NCBI RefSeq assembly: GCF_027744825.2
Contig: NC_071334.1
Coordinates: 918,606-982,605, forward strand
Reading direction: 5' to 3'
DNA: 64,000 nt
From: Synchiropus splendidus
Lineage: Eukaryota > Chordata > Actinopteri > Syngnathiformes > Callionymidae
This document shows, piece after piece, positions 1 to 10,441 of the stretch; the stretch's first letter is position 1, and the number at the start of each line of letters is the position of its first letter. The notes below the pieces were generated by a model. It searched no databases. It was not told the origin of the DNA and saw only the letters and a list, made by a program, of their open reading frames with translations. The translations under genes were made by a program, and so were the position numbers.

Positions 1-230
1 AAGTTGAAGATGCCACACAGTGAGAAAAGACAGGCATTTGAAAGAGGACGCACGTGTGGGAGTCGTGGAACCAAACACAAACCACGTCAATGTCCTGCTG
101 AGAATGATGAGCGTTCAGCGTGTGGCACTAAAGGTCCTGGGGCAAGGTGCTGCAAGAAGACCAACAGACCAAGACAGCACATGAACATGCAGCAGAACGG
201 AGGAGTCGCTCAAGACCACCACCTAACAGG
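1..230 (+). pseudogene. Ty3/Gypsy gag remnant, copy A
   Basis: The plus-strand reading frame carries a decayed nucleocapsid-like Cys/His cluster around bases 88-155 (CPA...ACG...CCKK spacing), flanked by basic residues, as in gag of fish gypsy elements. In copy B the same frame is preceded by a primer-binding-site-like sequence and an LTR end, which supports the call. No complete capsid domain remains and the frame breaks after about base 330. The call rests on a short degenerate motif plus context. Confidence 0.5.
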
Positions 231-429
231 CAACACCAAGAAAAACCAAGAAGGGAGTCTCATGCTGATCCCATTGAAGATGAAGATGCTAAAGGAACAC
301 GCACATTTCCAAAACAAACCACAGCAATAATACATGTCTCTCCTGAGAAACAGGACGTTCTGCCAAAGACCACGGACTCAGTGCACTGACAGAACTTATA
401 CACAGAGAGTTTCCACAGAGATAAACTTG

Positions 430-780
430 CAGTGGAAGCTGGAGTGATGCTCTGCTCGGAGCTTCGATGACTCGATGGTGGTCTGCTGGGCAGGAAGAGA
501 CTGAAGCAGCTGGTCAGGAGCTCTGTCCTGGGCTGTGCTCTGGACTCTGTGGAGGAGGTGAGTGAGAGGAGCGTGTTGGCCAAGCTCACCTCCATCATGG
601 ACAACAGCTCTCACCCACTGAATCAGAGCCCAGAGGATCTGAGCAGCTCAACCTCAGTGCAGGAAGGAGCACCACCACAGGTCCTTCATCCCTACTGTGT
701 AGAGCCGACCGTCGTCATGGATACATCCTTTGCACCAACAACTCAAGAGATGCTGTGACGGTGAATTTCTCCTTTGTGAG
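430..780 (+). mobile_element. LINE 3' end fragment (CR1/L2/Rex-like), copy A
   Basis: The plus strand encodes a block typical of the C-terminal tail of CR1/L2-clade reverse transcriptases: a basic KRLKQLVR-type stretch, a helix with a SVLAKLTSIMDN-like segment, then HPL and a LHPYCV-like segment. It is followed by a simple pentanucleotide tail, as is common at LINE 3' ends. The reverse transcriptase core is absent. The equivalent in copy B is about 46,901-47,250. Confidence 0.5.
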
Positions 781-783
781 ATC

Positions 784-816
784 GTCCCGTCCCGTCCCGT
801 CCCGTCCCGTCCCGTC
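784..816. repeat. (GTCCC)n pentanucleotide microsatellite
   Basis: About six tandem GTCCC units directly follow the LINE tail. Copy B has one unit fewer (about 47,255-47,282), so the locus is length-variable between the duplicates. Confidence 0.85.
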
Positions 817-2240
817 TTACAAGTGAAAGTGCACATGAAGTCTCGTCATAGCAGAAGCTTCAGCAATGATGAGCGTCTTCTTGAAGCGTGTTTGACTGAC
901 GTGAGATGGTGATAAACCTCTGTCAGTGGAGGACTCTGTGGAGGACCTGGGGCCCCGACTTTGAGGAGCAGATGAACTGTCCCATATTGCAGCGTCTTCA
1001 ACTGGTGTGCTGCGACACACGAGTGAGAGAGGGCGAGGTGAGCCGGGGGAATGATGGCTTCATTCCTCAGCAGCAGGAGCAGTTCCAACAACGTTCATGT
1101 TGCATCACAAATGCACAGCTCCCATGAGCTCGCAGCCTCTGCAGCAGTGGAGGAGACGTCTCATGTCCTCTGAGGACCGACAGCCTTGAGTGAACCGACC
1201 CTCCGTATGGAACATCTGTCTGCATCATGTTGACGCTCCCTGCCCTCTTTGCCTTTCTGTCCCAGTGCTTCCCCTCCATCAGAGCTGCTTCTTCACACCT
1301 TCACGCACCACTCACACCCTTCTACACAACCTTCCCCACTCCAGTCGCATGGTTCTGAGCCTCTGCTGGACCTCCTCTGCAGAGGAGCTTCAAAGCCACG
1401 CCCACCTCCAGTGTCACTGCGCTCAAACTTGGGACTGCACCCATCCCACGCCAGTGTTGAAAGTCAACTGAGCCACAGTAAGTTGAGTCAGCTGAGCTTC
1501 TCTCTGTGCTGTGGGGCGACACTAGTCTTGCTCTGTGTGAAAATGACAGAGTTGATATTTATTGGACCAAAGTGTTTCCCAAATGTCGCCTGCTCTGCTG
1601 CTGCAGCGCTTCGTATCAGCAAGGATTCTGTTTCTAGCAGAGAACGTTGGATGGAGAGGAACTAACAGACCAGTGAGAAGTGACTTGAGCCGCTTTTACT
1701 TTGTCCCTTGATCCCTGTTTTCTTTCCTTCCCTCCTTCCTTCCTGTTGTCATCTTCTCATCACCCGAGTATAAAGCCACCTGGACTCAGCAACGTGAGCC
1801 AGATGGACTCCAATTGTTCGTTCATTGGCTGCGTCCGCTTGCTCTCTCTCCCCGTCCATTGACTGATCTTTGGTTCACCCTTTCTAAACCCTGGTGCTCT
1901 GGCTTCTGTGTTTGGCCTTTCCTTGGTCTCTCTGCTCCCCGCAGCTTCCTGGTTTTCTCCTTGTTATTGCTTCTCCTGACCTGTGAGTTCGTTCTGACCA
2001 CCTTGATAGTTTTTGTGTTTTATTGCTCATTGTGTTTGTCCTCTCTCTTTACAGACTCTGCTCCCATTCGTTTCTCCCAGTTCGGTGACGCTTCTGTTTT
2101 ATTTATTTTGAGGCTTCTTCTCTGACTGCTGTTGAGGAGTCTTCCTCCGTGCTGCTCTCCACTGAGACTCTGCCTCAGATGAGCAGGAAACCCTCCATGA
2201 TGACGGCAGCGGCTGCTGAGACTCGGAGTCAGTCTTGACC
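817..2240. other. No gene recognised (copy A)
   Basis: I find no coding block with convincing codon structure or a known motif here. The stretch contains pyrimidine-rich sequence (about 1,720-1,745) and a splice-acceptor-like TCTCTTTACAG at about 2,050. Near 2,100-2,111 a short TTATTTATTTTG-like filler replaces about 0.77 kb that is present in copy B. Short open frames here are preserved between copies only because the duplication is recent. Confidence 0.5.
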
Positions 2241-2244
2241 AATA

Positions 2245-2600
2245 CCATATTTATTAATACAGCACTTCAAAAACAACCCAAGAAGTGCTGTGCAACTGTA
2301 AAATCAGGATAGAGCGTGCAGTAAAAGTGCCTTGTAAGAAGTGTTTTAACAGTGGACAGCGATGGTGCCTGTCTCACATGGGGAGGGAGGACATTCCACA
2401 GACTGAGAGAGCCTGGTCTCCTCTCATCTTAGGCTCAGTTTTAGGTACCTCCAGGAGCAGCTGCTCAGCTGACCTCAAGGATCTCAGGGGTTAAAAGCTC
2501 CACTAGGTGCTGAGGGACAAGACCATTTCAAGCTTTTAAAACAAACAGAAGAACTTTCAAATCAATTGTAAAAGTCACAGCAGCCAGTGGAGAGAAGCCA
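2245..2600 (-). mobile_element. LINE reverse-transcriptase C-terminal tail (CR1/Rex-like), copy A
   Basis: Read on the minus strand, the block encodes the common LINE terminal signature: LWNVLP followed by VRQAPSLSTVK and LLTRHFYCT. This matches the LWNSLP...FKSLLKTHFY pattern at the C-terminus of many vertebrate non-LTR reverse transcriptases. In-frame stops interrupt it, so it is an old 5'-truncated copy. It lies downstream of the last NLR exon. The copy B equivalent is about 49,475-49,830. Confidence 0.6.
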
Positions 2601-2701
2601 AAATGGGGGTGAAATGAAAGAGAAGAAGGTCTGCTGCTCTGCCAGAGACTTGTGAGTCCAGCAGTTCTCAGGGATCAATCACTCACTCACACTTCTTCAG
2701 G

Positions 2702-5700
2702 TCAGATCTTTAACCACCGTGGTCCACAGTGTTCCAGCCTGGAGGAAGAAAGAGAGAGAAGGATGAGAGCAGATCCATGTGACTTCAGATGTTTCAGGAC
2801 TATTATCTCCTGCTGCTCAGTGGACGGCTCTTTCATGACTGTTGATGACAACAAAGATGGATCTCTAAACAGCTGCTCAGTCTCTACTGTCTCCTTGGTG
2901 CTTCCACTGGTGTCCAGCAGGAGAACATGTCATGTGTTTGGATTCATGTGCTCAGTTCAGATGAAGAGTCTGAGCAGCCTCACACACCCACATCCTCTCT
3001 GTCTGCTCCTGGATCACATGTTCAGTCTGAAGCTCTTTGGAGCTCAGTCAGTCAGTTCTGCTGCTCTGTCCATACCTGAGAGTCTCCAGCCTCCAGTCTG
3101 GACTCTCCAGTCCAGCAGACAGCAGCTCCAGTCCTGGTCCTCCTGGATGGTTGTAGCTCAGGTCCAGCTCTCTCAGGTGGGAGGGGTTAGAGGTCAGAGC
3201 TGAGGCCAGAGAAGCACAGCCTCTCTCTGAGATCCTACACTCTGACAGACTGTAATGAAGGAGAAACAGTGTTTTAGAAAACCATGAGAGCAGAAGAACC
3301 GTCCAGTGGTGGAGCAGAACTGAGGAGAGGAGATGATGTGTTCTGACCTGAGAGTCTCCAGGTGACAGTGTGGACTCTTCAGTCCAGCAGACAGCAGCTC
3401 CACTCCTGCATCCTTCAGGTCCATGTTCCAGCTCAGGTGCAGTTGTGTCAGACTAGAGGACGGAGAGCTGAGGACTGAGGACAGAAGGGAACCACTTCTC
3501 CCTGACAGTTCACAGCATCTCAGGCTGTGAAAGAGATGAGTGTCATCAACAAGTGAGACTTTTTCAATCCTCTATTGTGACAATTCTTTTGAAGAATCAG
3601 AAAATGAGAAGAAAAAGAGGAAGTGAATTCCAGAGCCAAAGATGAAGTGAAATGTAGAAATGGAGCTGTAACATCAGAAGAATCACTGACGTGTCTCTGA
3701 ATGTGTTTCCAGATCAATAAATATTGATCAACATGTCTGACCTGAGAGTCTCCAGGTGACAGTGTGGACTCTTCAGTCCAGCAGACAGCAGCTCCACTCC
3801 TGCATCCTTCAGGTCCATGTTCTCACTCAGGTCCAGTTGTGTCAGACTAGAGGACGGAGAGCTGAGGACTGAGGACAGAAGGGAACCACTTCTCTCTGAC
3901 AGTCCACACCTGCTCAGGCTGTGAAAGAGACGACTGTCATCAACAAGTGAGACTTTTTCAATCCTCTATTGTGACAAGACTTGAAAGACTTGATGTGAGG
4001 AGCCACTGAACTCTTTCCATTCAGAAGATCATTGTGGTAGAAATGTTGGAGCTTCTACTGATGAATCTTCCTCTTCTTGATGGTCACACTTGAAACTAAC
4101 TACTAGACAGGTGGGGGGTCAGCAGAGCAACTGTTTCATGAGTGAGTTGCTCTTTGATCAGAGAATCTTCCTCTGGTCCTCTCAACCTCACACCATGTTC
4201 TGTTTGAAGCCAACTCTGCTGACTCAGGACAACACAGCTCACTGGAGTGTTGGAGCAAAGTGGTGAGAAAACTGTGACAGATGATGTGTTCTGACCTGAG
4301 AGTCTCCAGGTGACAGTGTGGACTCTTCAGTCCAGCAGACAGCAGCTCCACTCCTGCATCCTTCAGGTCCCAGTTCCCACTCAGGTCCAGTTGTGTCAGA
4401 CTAGAGGACGGAGAGCTGAGGACTGAGGACAGAAGGGAACCACTTCTCTCTGACAGGTCACACCTGCTCAGGCTGTGAAAGAGACGAGTGTCATCAACAA
4501 GTGAGACTTTTTCAATCCTCTATTGTGACAAGACTTGAAAGACTTGATGTGAGGAGCCACTCAACTCTTTCCATTCAGAAGATCTGTGTTATTTTTGTTG
4601 TTGTTTATGACGTATGGACCATTATATTATGTCCTCTGCAACAGAAGCCTTGGTTATGTATGTTCCATAAGTTTGTTCTAAATGTCTCATGACTAAAATT
4701 AATAAAGATATTTGAATTTAAAAAGACTTGTGGATCACTTCTTTTGAACAGTCAGAAAACTCATTGGTTTGAGAGAAAATGAGAAGAAAAAGAGGAAGTA
4801 AATTCAGAGCCAAAGATGAAGTGAAATCTAGAAATGGAGCTGTAACATCAGAAGAATCACTGACGTGTCTCTGAACGTGTTTCCAGATCAATAAACACTG
4901 ATCAACATGTCTGACCTGAGAGTCTCCAGGTGACAGTGTGGACTCTTCAGTCCAGCAGACAGCAGCTCCACTCCTGCATCCTTCAGGCCCCTGTTGTCAC
5001 TCAGGTCCAGTTGTGTCAGACTAGAGGACGGAGAGCTGAGGACTGAGGACAGAAGGGAACCACTTCTCTCTGACAGTCGACAGCAGCTCAGTCTGAATAA
5101 AATGAAGAAGGAAATCAAACGTTCATGTCCAGTTCACATCAGGGCTGTAACCAGATCAGATTTGTGCTGGAGGATTATCGAGGTCAAAACACGTCACGCT
5201 AACGATATTATCACCACATGGAGCAGACTGTAAAGAACACTTCCTTTCCCTGCTCACACAACTCACTCTCTCTGCTCCAAAATCTCCAGCCTTCTGAATA
5301 GAAAGCTTGGATTCCCCCTCCACCTTTCCAAGCTCCATGAGCTCAGCATTGTTTTGGAGTGGAACAGTGTCTCCTCGTGAGGAGTCTCTTCCCTGCGCCG
5401 CGTGACTCTCTGGGAGCTGCTGCAGGACTCGGAGGCAGCTTTGGAGCCAGACGGAGCCTCTGGGCCTCTCTGTTTCAACTCAACCAACCAACCTGTGGGA
5501 ACCTGGAGCTGCTGCCAAGCTTTGGGGTGAAACGCTCTGGAGTCACAGAGCAGGGCTGCTCTGTGACTCCTGTCCATCAAAGGCTTCCCTGACTGTCTGA
5601 CACGAGTTGTGGGAGGATGAAGAACTGAGGCGCTGGATGGTGTTTGAACATCTGCCTCTCTGTCATTGAAAAGCAGCTTCACTCCCCGCTCTGTGCTGAT

Positions 5701-8700
5701 GAGCAGGAGTGGTGTTCAGAAGCTGAGCGTGGATGAGGACATCAAACTTGGAGGAGAGGATGGAGGCTCACCACGGCAGGCGCCGTGCTTGTTGTCATCC
5801 ATCAGGATCTCTGTCTAGTCCACACGCGCAAACTCATCACTGGCACCATGGCGGCACCAGTTCCCACCGTTACCAGGAGTCAGAGCTTCACTTTCCTGTT
5901 CTGGATGTGGGCTTCAGTCGGAGATGGAGCCGTTTACACCACATTGAAAATTCATTTTTCAATATCGCGATGATCGTCAACAGCAGTATAATGCAACAGC
6001 CCTAGTTCACATCATCAGAGGTGTTTCAGGTTTCACTGTGTGATCCACTTACTGGACTTTCTTTGAAGCCTGGACCACTGGCAGCAGCCTCTCAAGAGCC
6101 TTCTCTGAAGCAGAGTATTTCCTCAGGTTAAACACGTCCAGATCTTCCTCTGAGGACAGTAAGATGAAGGCCAGGGTGGACCACTGAGCAGGAGACAGTT
6201 GACCAGTGGAGAGACGTCCTGATCTCATCTGCTGTTGGACCTGCTCCACTAGAGAAGTGTCCTTCACTTCACTCAGACAGTGGAACAGATTGATGATTCT
6301 CTCTGGAGACACTTTCTCCCTTATCTTCTTCTTGATGAGCTCTGCTGTGTCCTGATGGGTCCAGGAGCTACTTCCTGTCTGTGTCAACAAACCTGGAAGG
6401 AGCCTCTGGCTGGTCTGCAGAGAAAGACCCAGAAGGAAGCGCAGGAACAGGTCCAGATGTCCATTTGGACTTTCTGCAGCTTCATTAATTGCTGCCTGGT
6501 AGAACTGTTTGAATGGTTTGATGTGAAGTCCAAAGATTTTTGCCAGTTTGGATGTTTGCTGTGAGCCGAGCAGGTTGACTCCAGAGTTGAAGAACTTCAG
6601 GTGGACGTGAAGAGCAGCCAGAAACTCCTGGAGACTCAGGTGGATGAAGCAGAAGACCTTGTCCTGGTACAGTCCTCTCTCCTCTCTGAAGATCTGTGTG
6701 AAGACTCCTGAGTAAAGTGCAGCAGCTGTGATGTCGATGCCACACTCTGTGAGGTCTGACTCATAGAAGATCAAGTTTCCTCTCTGCAGCTGCTCAAAAG
6801 CCAGTTTTCCCAGAGACTCCATCATCTTCCTGCTCTCAGGATCCCAAACTGGGTCGGTCCCAGCTCCTCCATGGTACTTGAGCTTCTTGACTTTGGCCTG
6901 AACCACCAGGAAGTGGATGTACATCTCAGTCAGGGTCTTGGGCAGCTCTCCGGTCTCTCTGCTCTTCAACATGTCCTCCAGAACTGTGGCAGTGATCCAG
7001 CAGAAGATGGGGATGTGACACATGATGTAGAGGCTTCGTGAGCTCCTGATGTGAGAGATGATGGTGCTCTGCTCCTCATCTCTGAACCTCTTCCTGAAGA
7101 ACTCCTCCTTCTGGAGGTCAGTGAACCCTCTGACCTCTGTCACCATGTCCACACACTCAGGAGGGATCTGATTGGCTGCTGCAGGTCGTGTGGTGATCCA
7201 GAGCTGAGCTGAGGGAAGCAGGTTCCCCCTGATGAGGCTGGTCAGCAGGACGTCTACTGAGGTGGACTCTGTAGCTGCTGTCAGGACCCGACTGTTGAAG
7301 TCCAGAGGGAGTCGACACTCGTCCAGACCGTCCAAGATGAACAGAACCTGGACTCCTTCAAAGCTGCTGAGTCCTGAGTCTTTGGTTTCAGGAAAGAAGA
7401 GATGAACAAGTTCCACCAAACTCAACTGCTTCTCTTTCAGCAGGTTCAGCTCTCTGAAGGTGAAAGGAAACAGGAGCTGGAAGTTGTGGTGGGCTTTGTC
7501 TTCAGCCCAGTCCAGAGTCAGCTTCTGTGTCAGGAGGGTCTTCCCAATGCCAGCCACGCCCTTCGTCAGCAGGCTCCTGATTGGTGGGTCTGTGTCAGGT
7601 GAGGCTTTAAAGAGGTCTTCTGGTCTGATGGTAGTTCCTGGTCTGGTCTGCTGCCTGGTTGCTGCTTCGATCTGTCGGACCTCGTGCTCCTGGTTGACCT
7701 GCTCTGTGCCCCCCTCAGTGATGTAGAGCTCTGTGTAGATCTGATTCAGAGGGGCAGAGTTTCCTGCTCTAGCGACCCCCTCAGACACACTGTGGAACTT
7801 CTTCTGCAGGCTCCTCTTCAGTCGCCCTGCACACGCTCCAGTGCGACTTCCTGAATGAAGAGAGAAGTCACATGATCAGAGGAGTCAAGATGCCAGTGAC
7901 TCTCTGACACATGCAGAATCAGCATTTCTCGGCTCTGTCAAGGATTTCAGGACCATTTGGCATGACTCATCTGAAGAACAGCTCAGTGCACATCAATGAG
8001 GAGTTTCTGGGGAGTGAGGAAGAGGAGAGCTGAGCTACTGCCTGCGATGAGTGCAGCGTGGAGGAGCTGCTGGCGACATCTGAGGAGGAGGGACCAGTGG
8101 AATCACCTGGATCAACCACCCAAGTTCTAGTCTGTGATGACATGAATTCTGTTTGTCTTCGACTCGGCTTCATTGGCTGGAATTGGTTTCAGTCATGTGT
8201 CGCTCCATGTATCTCGCTGTGTCATGTTGTGTGATGTGTGTTTGTCGATGAAGAAACGAAGAACAAGTCATTCTAGAAGGTGAAGCTGGAGGAAGATCTT
8301 CAGCTTCAGATGTTGGTTCTTCTCCTTCAGAAGGACTCATAGATCTGATGCACGTATGTCCTTCATCTTCATCATGTTGGAGGTGTTTGAATGTTCTTAC
8401 TGCTCCACAGACGCTGGGCCAGATCCTCCTCCTCCATGTTCCTCAGCAGGTGAACTGTGATCTTCAGGAATTCTTCCCTGATGCTCCTCCACTGCTCCTC
8501 TTCCTCAGTCTCTGGAGGTTCTGGCTCATCTGGACCCAGAAGCATCCAGACTCTGTTCACATAGCTGAGGAACTTCTGCTCCAGTCGCTGGAACAGAATC
8601 AGAACAGAAGAAAGTCAGATGATGGAGGATCATCTACAGAAGGTTTGATGTTGTATCCAGCTGAAGAGACTCAACAGAAGGAACCTCTCAGATGAGAACC

Positions 8701-9691
8701 TTGACTCATCCATGTTCATACCTGCCGTGCGGTGTCCGGATGTTGCTGACCACTGAGAAACTCTGAGCTCTGATGGTCCTCTCTGAGGAGAAGAGATGAA
8801 GTCAGTCAGGCAATAAGCTCTCGTCATGTTGAAGGTTCTAAACATCAGTGTGGAGACAATCGAGCTAGAAGGTTCCACCCAGACCTCCAGACCAGACCAT
8901 CTTAAGACAAACATGAGCCTGGAGGAACATCATCTCACCTCTCCTCCGGAGACTCTTCAGCTTTGAAGTCAATCACGAGCTCCTTGGAGACATGACTCTT
9001 CAGAGAGTCACAGCAGAGTCCAGACTCCTGATGGATCCTGATGGAAACACAACTCTGATCAACTCTCACGTCCTGTTATTCACCAGCTGACCACTAGGTG
9101 TCCTCACACTGCTGCAGCCGTCCCTCTCTGGACTACAACTGTGAACGCATGAACATTTGAGGGTCAGAATTGTGTCTGTCTGTGTCGCCCCCTGCTGGTG
9201 TGGTGAGTCACTACAGTGTATCGTGGACAGAAGTGATGTGACACGTGTGCAGGTGAGGACGTGGTCACTTTCCTGGTCAAGAGGAGACACACCTCTGTTT
9301 TCATGAGTCCCTGTGTCTGTGTGGACCTGAGAGTCTCACACTTGGACCTTCTCACCTCGGACCTGAAGACTCCGCTCCTCCTCTGAAGTCAATCTGTCTC
9401 CACATGGAGTGATCACTCTTCAGAGACACACAGCTGGGTCCAGGTCCAGGTCCAGGTCCAGGTCCAGGTCCAGGTCCAGGTCCAGGTCCAGGTCCAGGTG
9501 CTTCTGGCTGCAGCTCAGATCTTCAACACAGCAGTTGCAGTGAGAATGAGTATGGAGGAGAGACAGGAGCTCTGACCTGGAGGACAGTCATCTCACCTCT
9601 GAGCTCTGCTCCCAGCTCCTTTAGAGGGGGGGTCTCCCTCCTCTCTGCCCCGAGTCTCAGCAGAGGCGTCACCTTCACACAAACACAACAT
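2702..9691 (-). CDS. NLR family receptor, NLRC3-like (FISNA-NACHT-LRR), gene A
   Basis: Spliced model with 12 exons and matching phases: 9597..9691, 9356..9520, 8939..9037, 8722..8782, 8401..8587, 6053..7850, 4916..5092, 4296..4472, 3742..3918, 3348..3524, 3076..3249, 2702..2738. It totals 3,324 bases, about 1,107 residues plus stop. Acceptors end in AG, and donors are GTGAG, GTATG, GTAAG or GTCAG. The start ATG at 9,691 opens a leader with REEGDPPSK and AQR, as in many fish NLRs; the frame stays open further upstream, so the start is a best choice. Exons 2 and 3 each carry a CVSLKSD-type motif followed by IDF. Exon 5 is acidic and helical. Exon 6 carries FISNA, NACHT and the winged-helix/HD2 region. 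Five LRR exons follow. The last exon encodes only about 12 residues, with no B30.2. The family is known as cytosolic innate immune sensors; the ligand is unknown. No CARD or pyrin domain is seen. Confidence 0.88.
3076..5092 (-). CDS. NLR gene A, leucine-rich repeat exons (5)
   Basis: Five phase-2 exons in transcription order: 4916..5092, 4296..4472, 3742..3918, 3348..3524 (177 bp each) and 3076..3249 (174 bp). The first four share the consensus [18 protein letters not shown], then LTQLDLSxN, then [16 protein letters not shown], ending CHLETLR. The fifth is a different subtype ([26 protein letters not shown]). Because every exon has the same phase, loss or gain of an exon keeps the frame. Intron pieces between the exons are also repeated, which shows growth by tandem duplication of exon plus flanking intron. 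Confidence 0.9.
5141..6003. mobile_element. hAT-like DNA transposon in the NLR A intron
   Basis: The block starts with AGGGCTGTAAC and ends with CAACAGCCCT, giving short inverted ends of the hAT type. It is flanked by the direct repeat AGTTCACATC at 5,131-5,140 and 6,004-6,013. It sits between the NACHT exon and the first LRR exon. It has long open frames on both strands but no recognised transposase, so it is probably non-autonomous. Copy B keeps the right end and right flank (about 52,900-53,641) but has lost the left end. Confidence 0.6.
6053..7850 (-). CDS. NLR gene A, FISNA-NACHT exon
   Basis: A single 1,798-bp exon, open throughout, entered in phase 1 and left in phase 2. The FISNA segment is recognisable by [14 protein letters not shown] and EVRQIE. 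The Walker A motif GVAGIGKT lies at about 7,537-7,560, and Walker [10 protein letters not shown] at about 7,322-7,350. LLTSLIRG and [13 protein letters not shown] follow as sensor-1-type sequence. [10 protein letters not shown] and [13 protein letters not shown] mark the winged helix, and [18 protein letters not shown] the HD2 region. All nucleotide-binding residues look intact. The exon ends in GTCCA followed by GTAAGTGG, a strong splice donor; the TAA read by a naive frame is inside this donor. Confidence 0.93.
9437..9496 (-). repeat. Hexanucleotide repeat (10 units) coding Pro-Gly in NLR A exon 2
   Basis: Ten GGTCCA units on the plus strand read as CCTGGA repeats in the NLR exon frame. They encode about ten Pro-Gly dipeptides directly before the [12 protein letters not shown] motif. 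The exon frame is fixed by that motif and by the splice phases on both sides. Because the unit is six bases, changes in copy number stay in frame. Confidence 0.8.
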
Positions 9692-10431
9692 GAGATTCTC
9701 TTCTATCTTCTCTTCCCTGCTGGAAGTGACTCCATCCCTCTGTTCTCCACAGCTTCTCTGAGCTGGGGTCGCGGGGGCAGCACCAGAGCAAAGAAGCCCA
9801 GCCGTCTCTCTCTCTCTCCCCAGAAGCCTCCTCACTTCTGAGGGTTGAACACAACATGAAGGTTCCACTTCTGCAGAACAGGACCTGGCAGCTGAGTTTG
9901 CCTGTTCCTGTACTACGTCAGTGAGAAACAGAAGAGCACACACTGGACCTCCTGAGGTGTGTGTCGGCCTGGAGTCCTCACAGCAGAGACACTAGGACAG
10001 AAGTCAGCTCAGCTGTGCTGCACTTCAAACACCTTCATCATTGACTCACTGAGACTGAGACTGAGAGCAGAGCAGCTGCTGCTCTTCTCCACATGACGTC
10101 TGACTGTGGAGCCCTGACTGGAGCAAAGCTCCTAACTGGTAAATGTGTCGTCTGATCCAGTGACGTGTCCCTCCACCTGCAGCTGTGCAGCGTGACGATC
10201 ACCTGTGTTTGTGAGCAGATGGACGAAGGTGTGAATCCACCTGCCACGTCTGTCTGACCGGATGTTTTCAGACACCTGACTGTAGCCTGGACACGTGTGC
10301 AGTGAGTTGTGTAGTTGTGTGGCTCTCCAGCTGAGAAGAGACGGAGTCTGAACACCTGCTGTCTGTTGTCTCCCTCAGTACTCCGGCCGAGCGCGTGACT
10401 CCACACTTACAACACAACAACATCGCTTCAC
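9692..10431 (-). promoter_or_regulatory. NLR A 5' leader and upstream region
   Basis: The 740 bp upstream of the chosen ATG carry no recognised gene. The frame upstream of ATG 9,691 is open for a further 250 bp, so a longer first exon is possible. I could not place the transcription start. The stretch up to the E-box at 10,432 is nearly identical in copy B. Confidence 0.35.
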
Positions 10432-10441
10432 GTCACGTGAC
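10432..10441. promoter_or_regulatory. Palindromic E-box GTCACGTGAC upstream of NLR A
   Basis: A perfect palindrome GTCACGTGAC, the consensus bound by MiT/TFE and USF-type bHLH-ZIP factors. An ATTGGT (inverted CCAAT) follows about 20 bp away. Its position about 740 bp upstream of the ATG suits a promoter element of the minus-strand NLR gene. Function is inferred from sequence only. Confidence 0.45.

Noticed and set aside
2652..3203. 183-codon plus-strand frame (and the equivalent at 49,882-50,433)
   Set aside because: It runs antisense to the last LRR exon and 3' part of the NLR gene and has no motif of its own; open only because of the opposite-strand coding bias.
5263..5682. 139-codon minus-strand frame inside the NLR intron
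   Set aside because: It lies within the hAT-like element, has no recognisable domain, and is preserved in copy B (52,814-53,320) only through the duplication.
6049..6051. TAA stop ending the NACHT exon of NLR A
   Set aside because: The TAA is part of the splice donor GTAAGTGG; the phase fits the following LRR exon, so the gene does not end here.
9437..9496. GGTCCA repeat as telomere-like or non-coding microsatellite
   Set aside because: The unit does not match TTAGGG and it lies in frame within a supported NLR exon.
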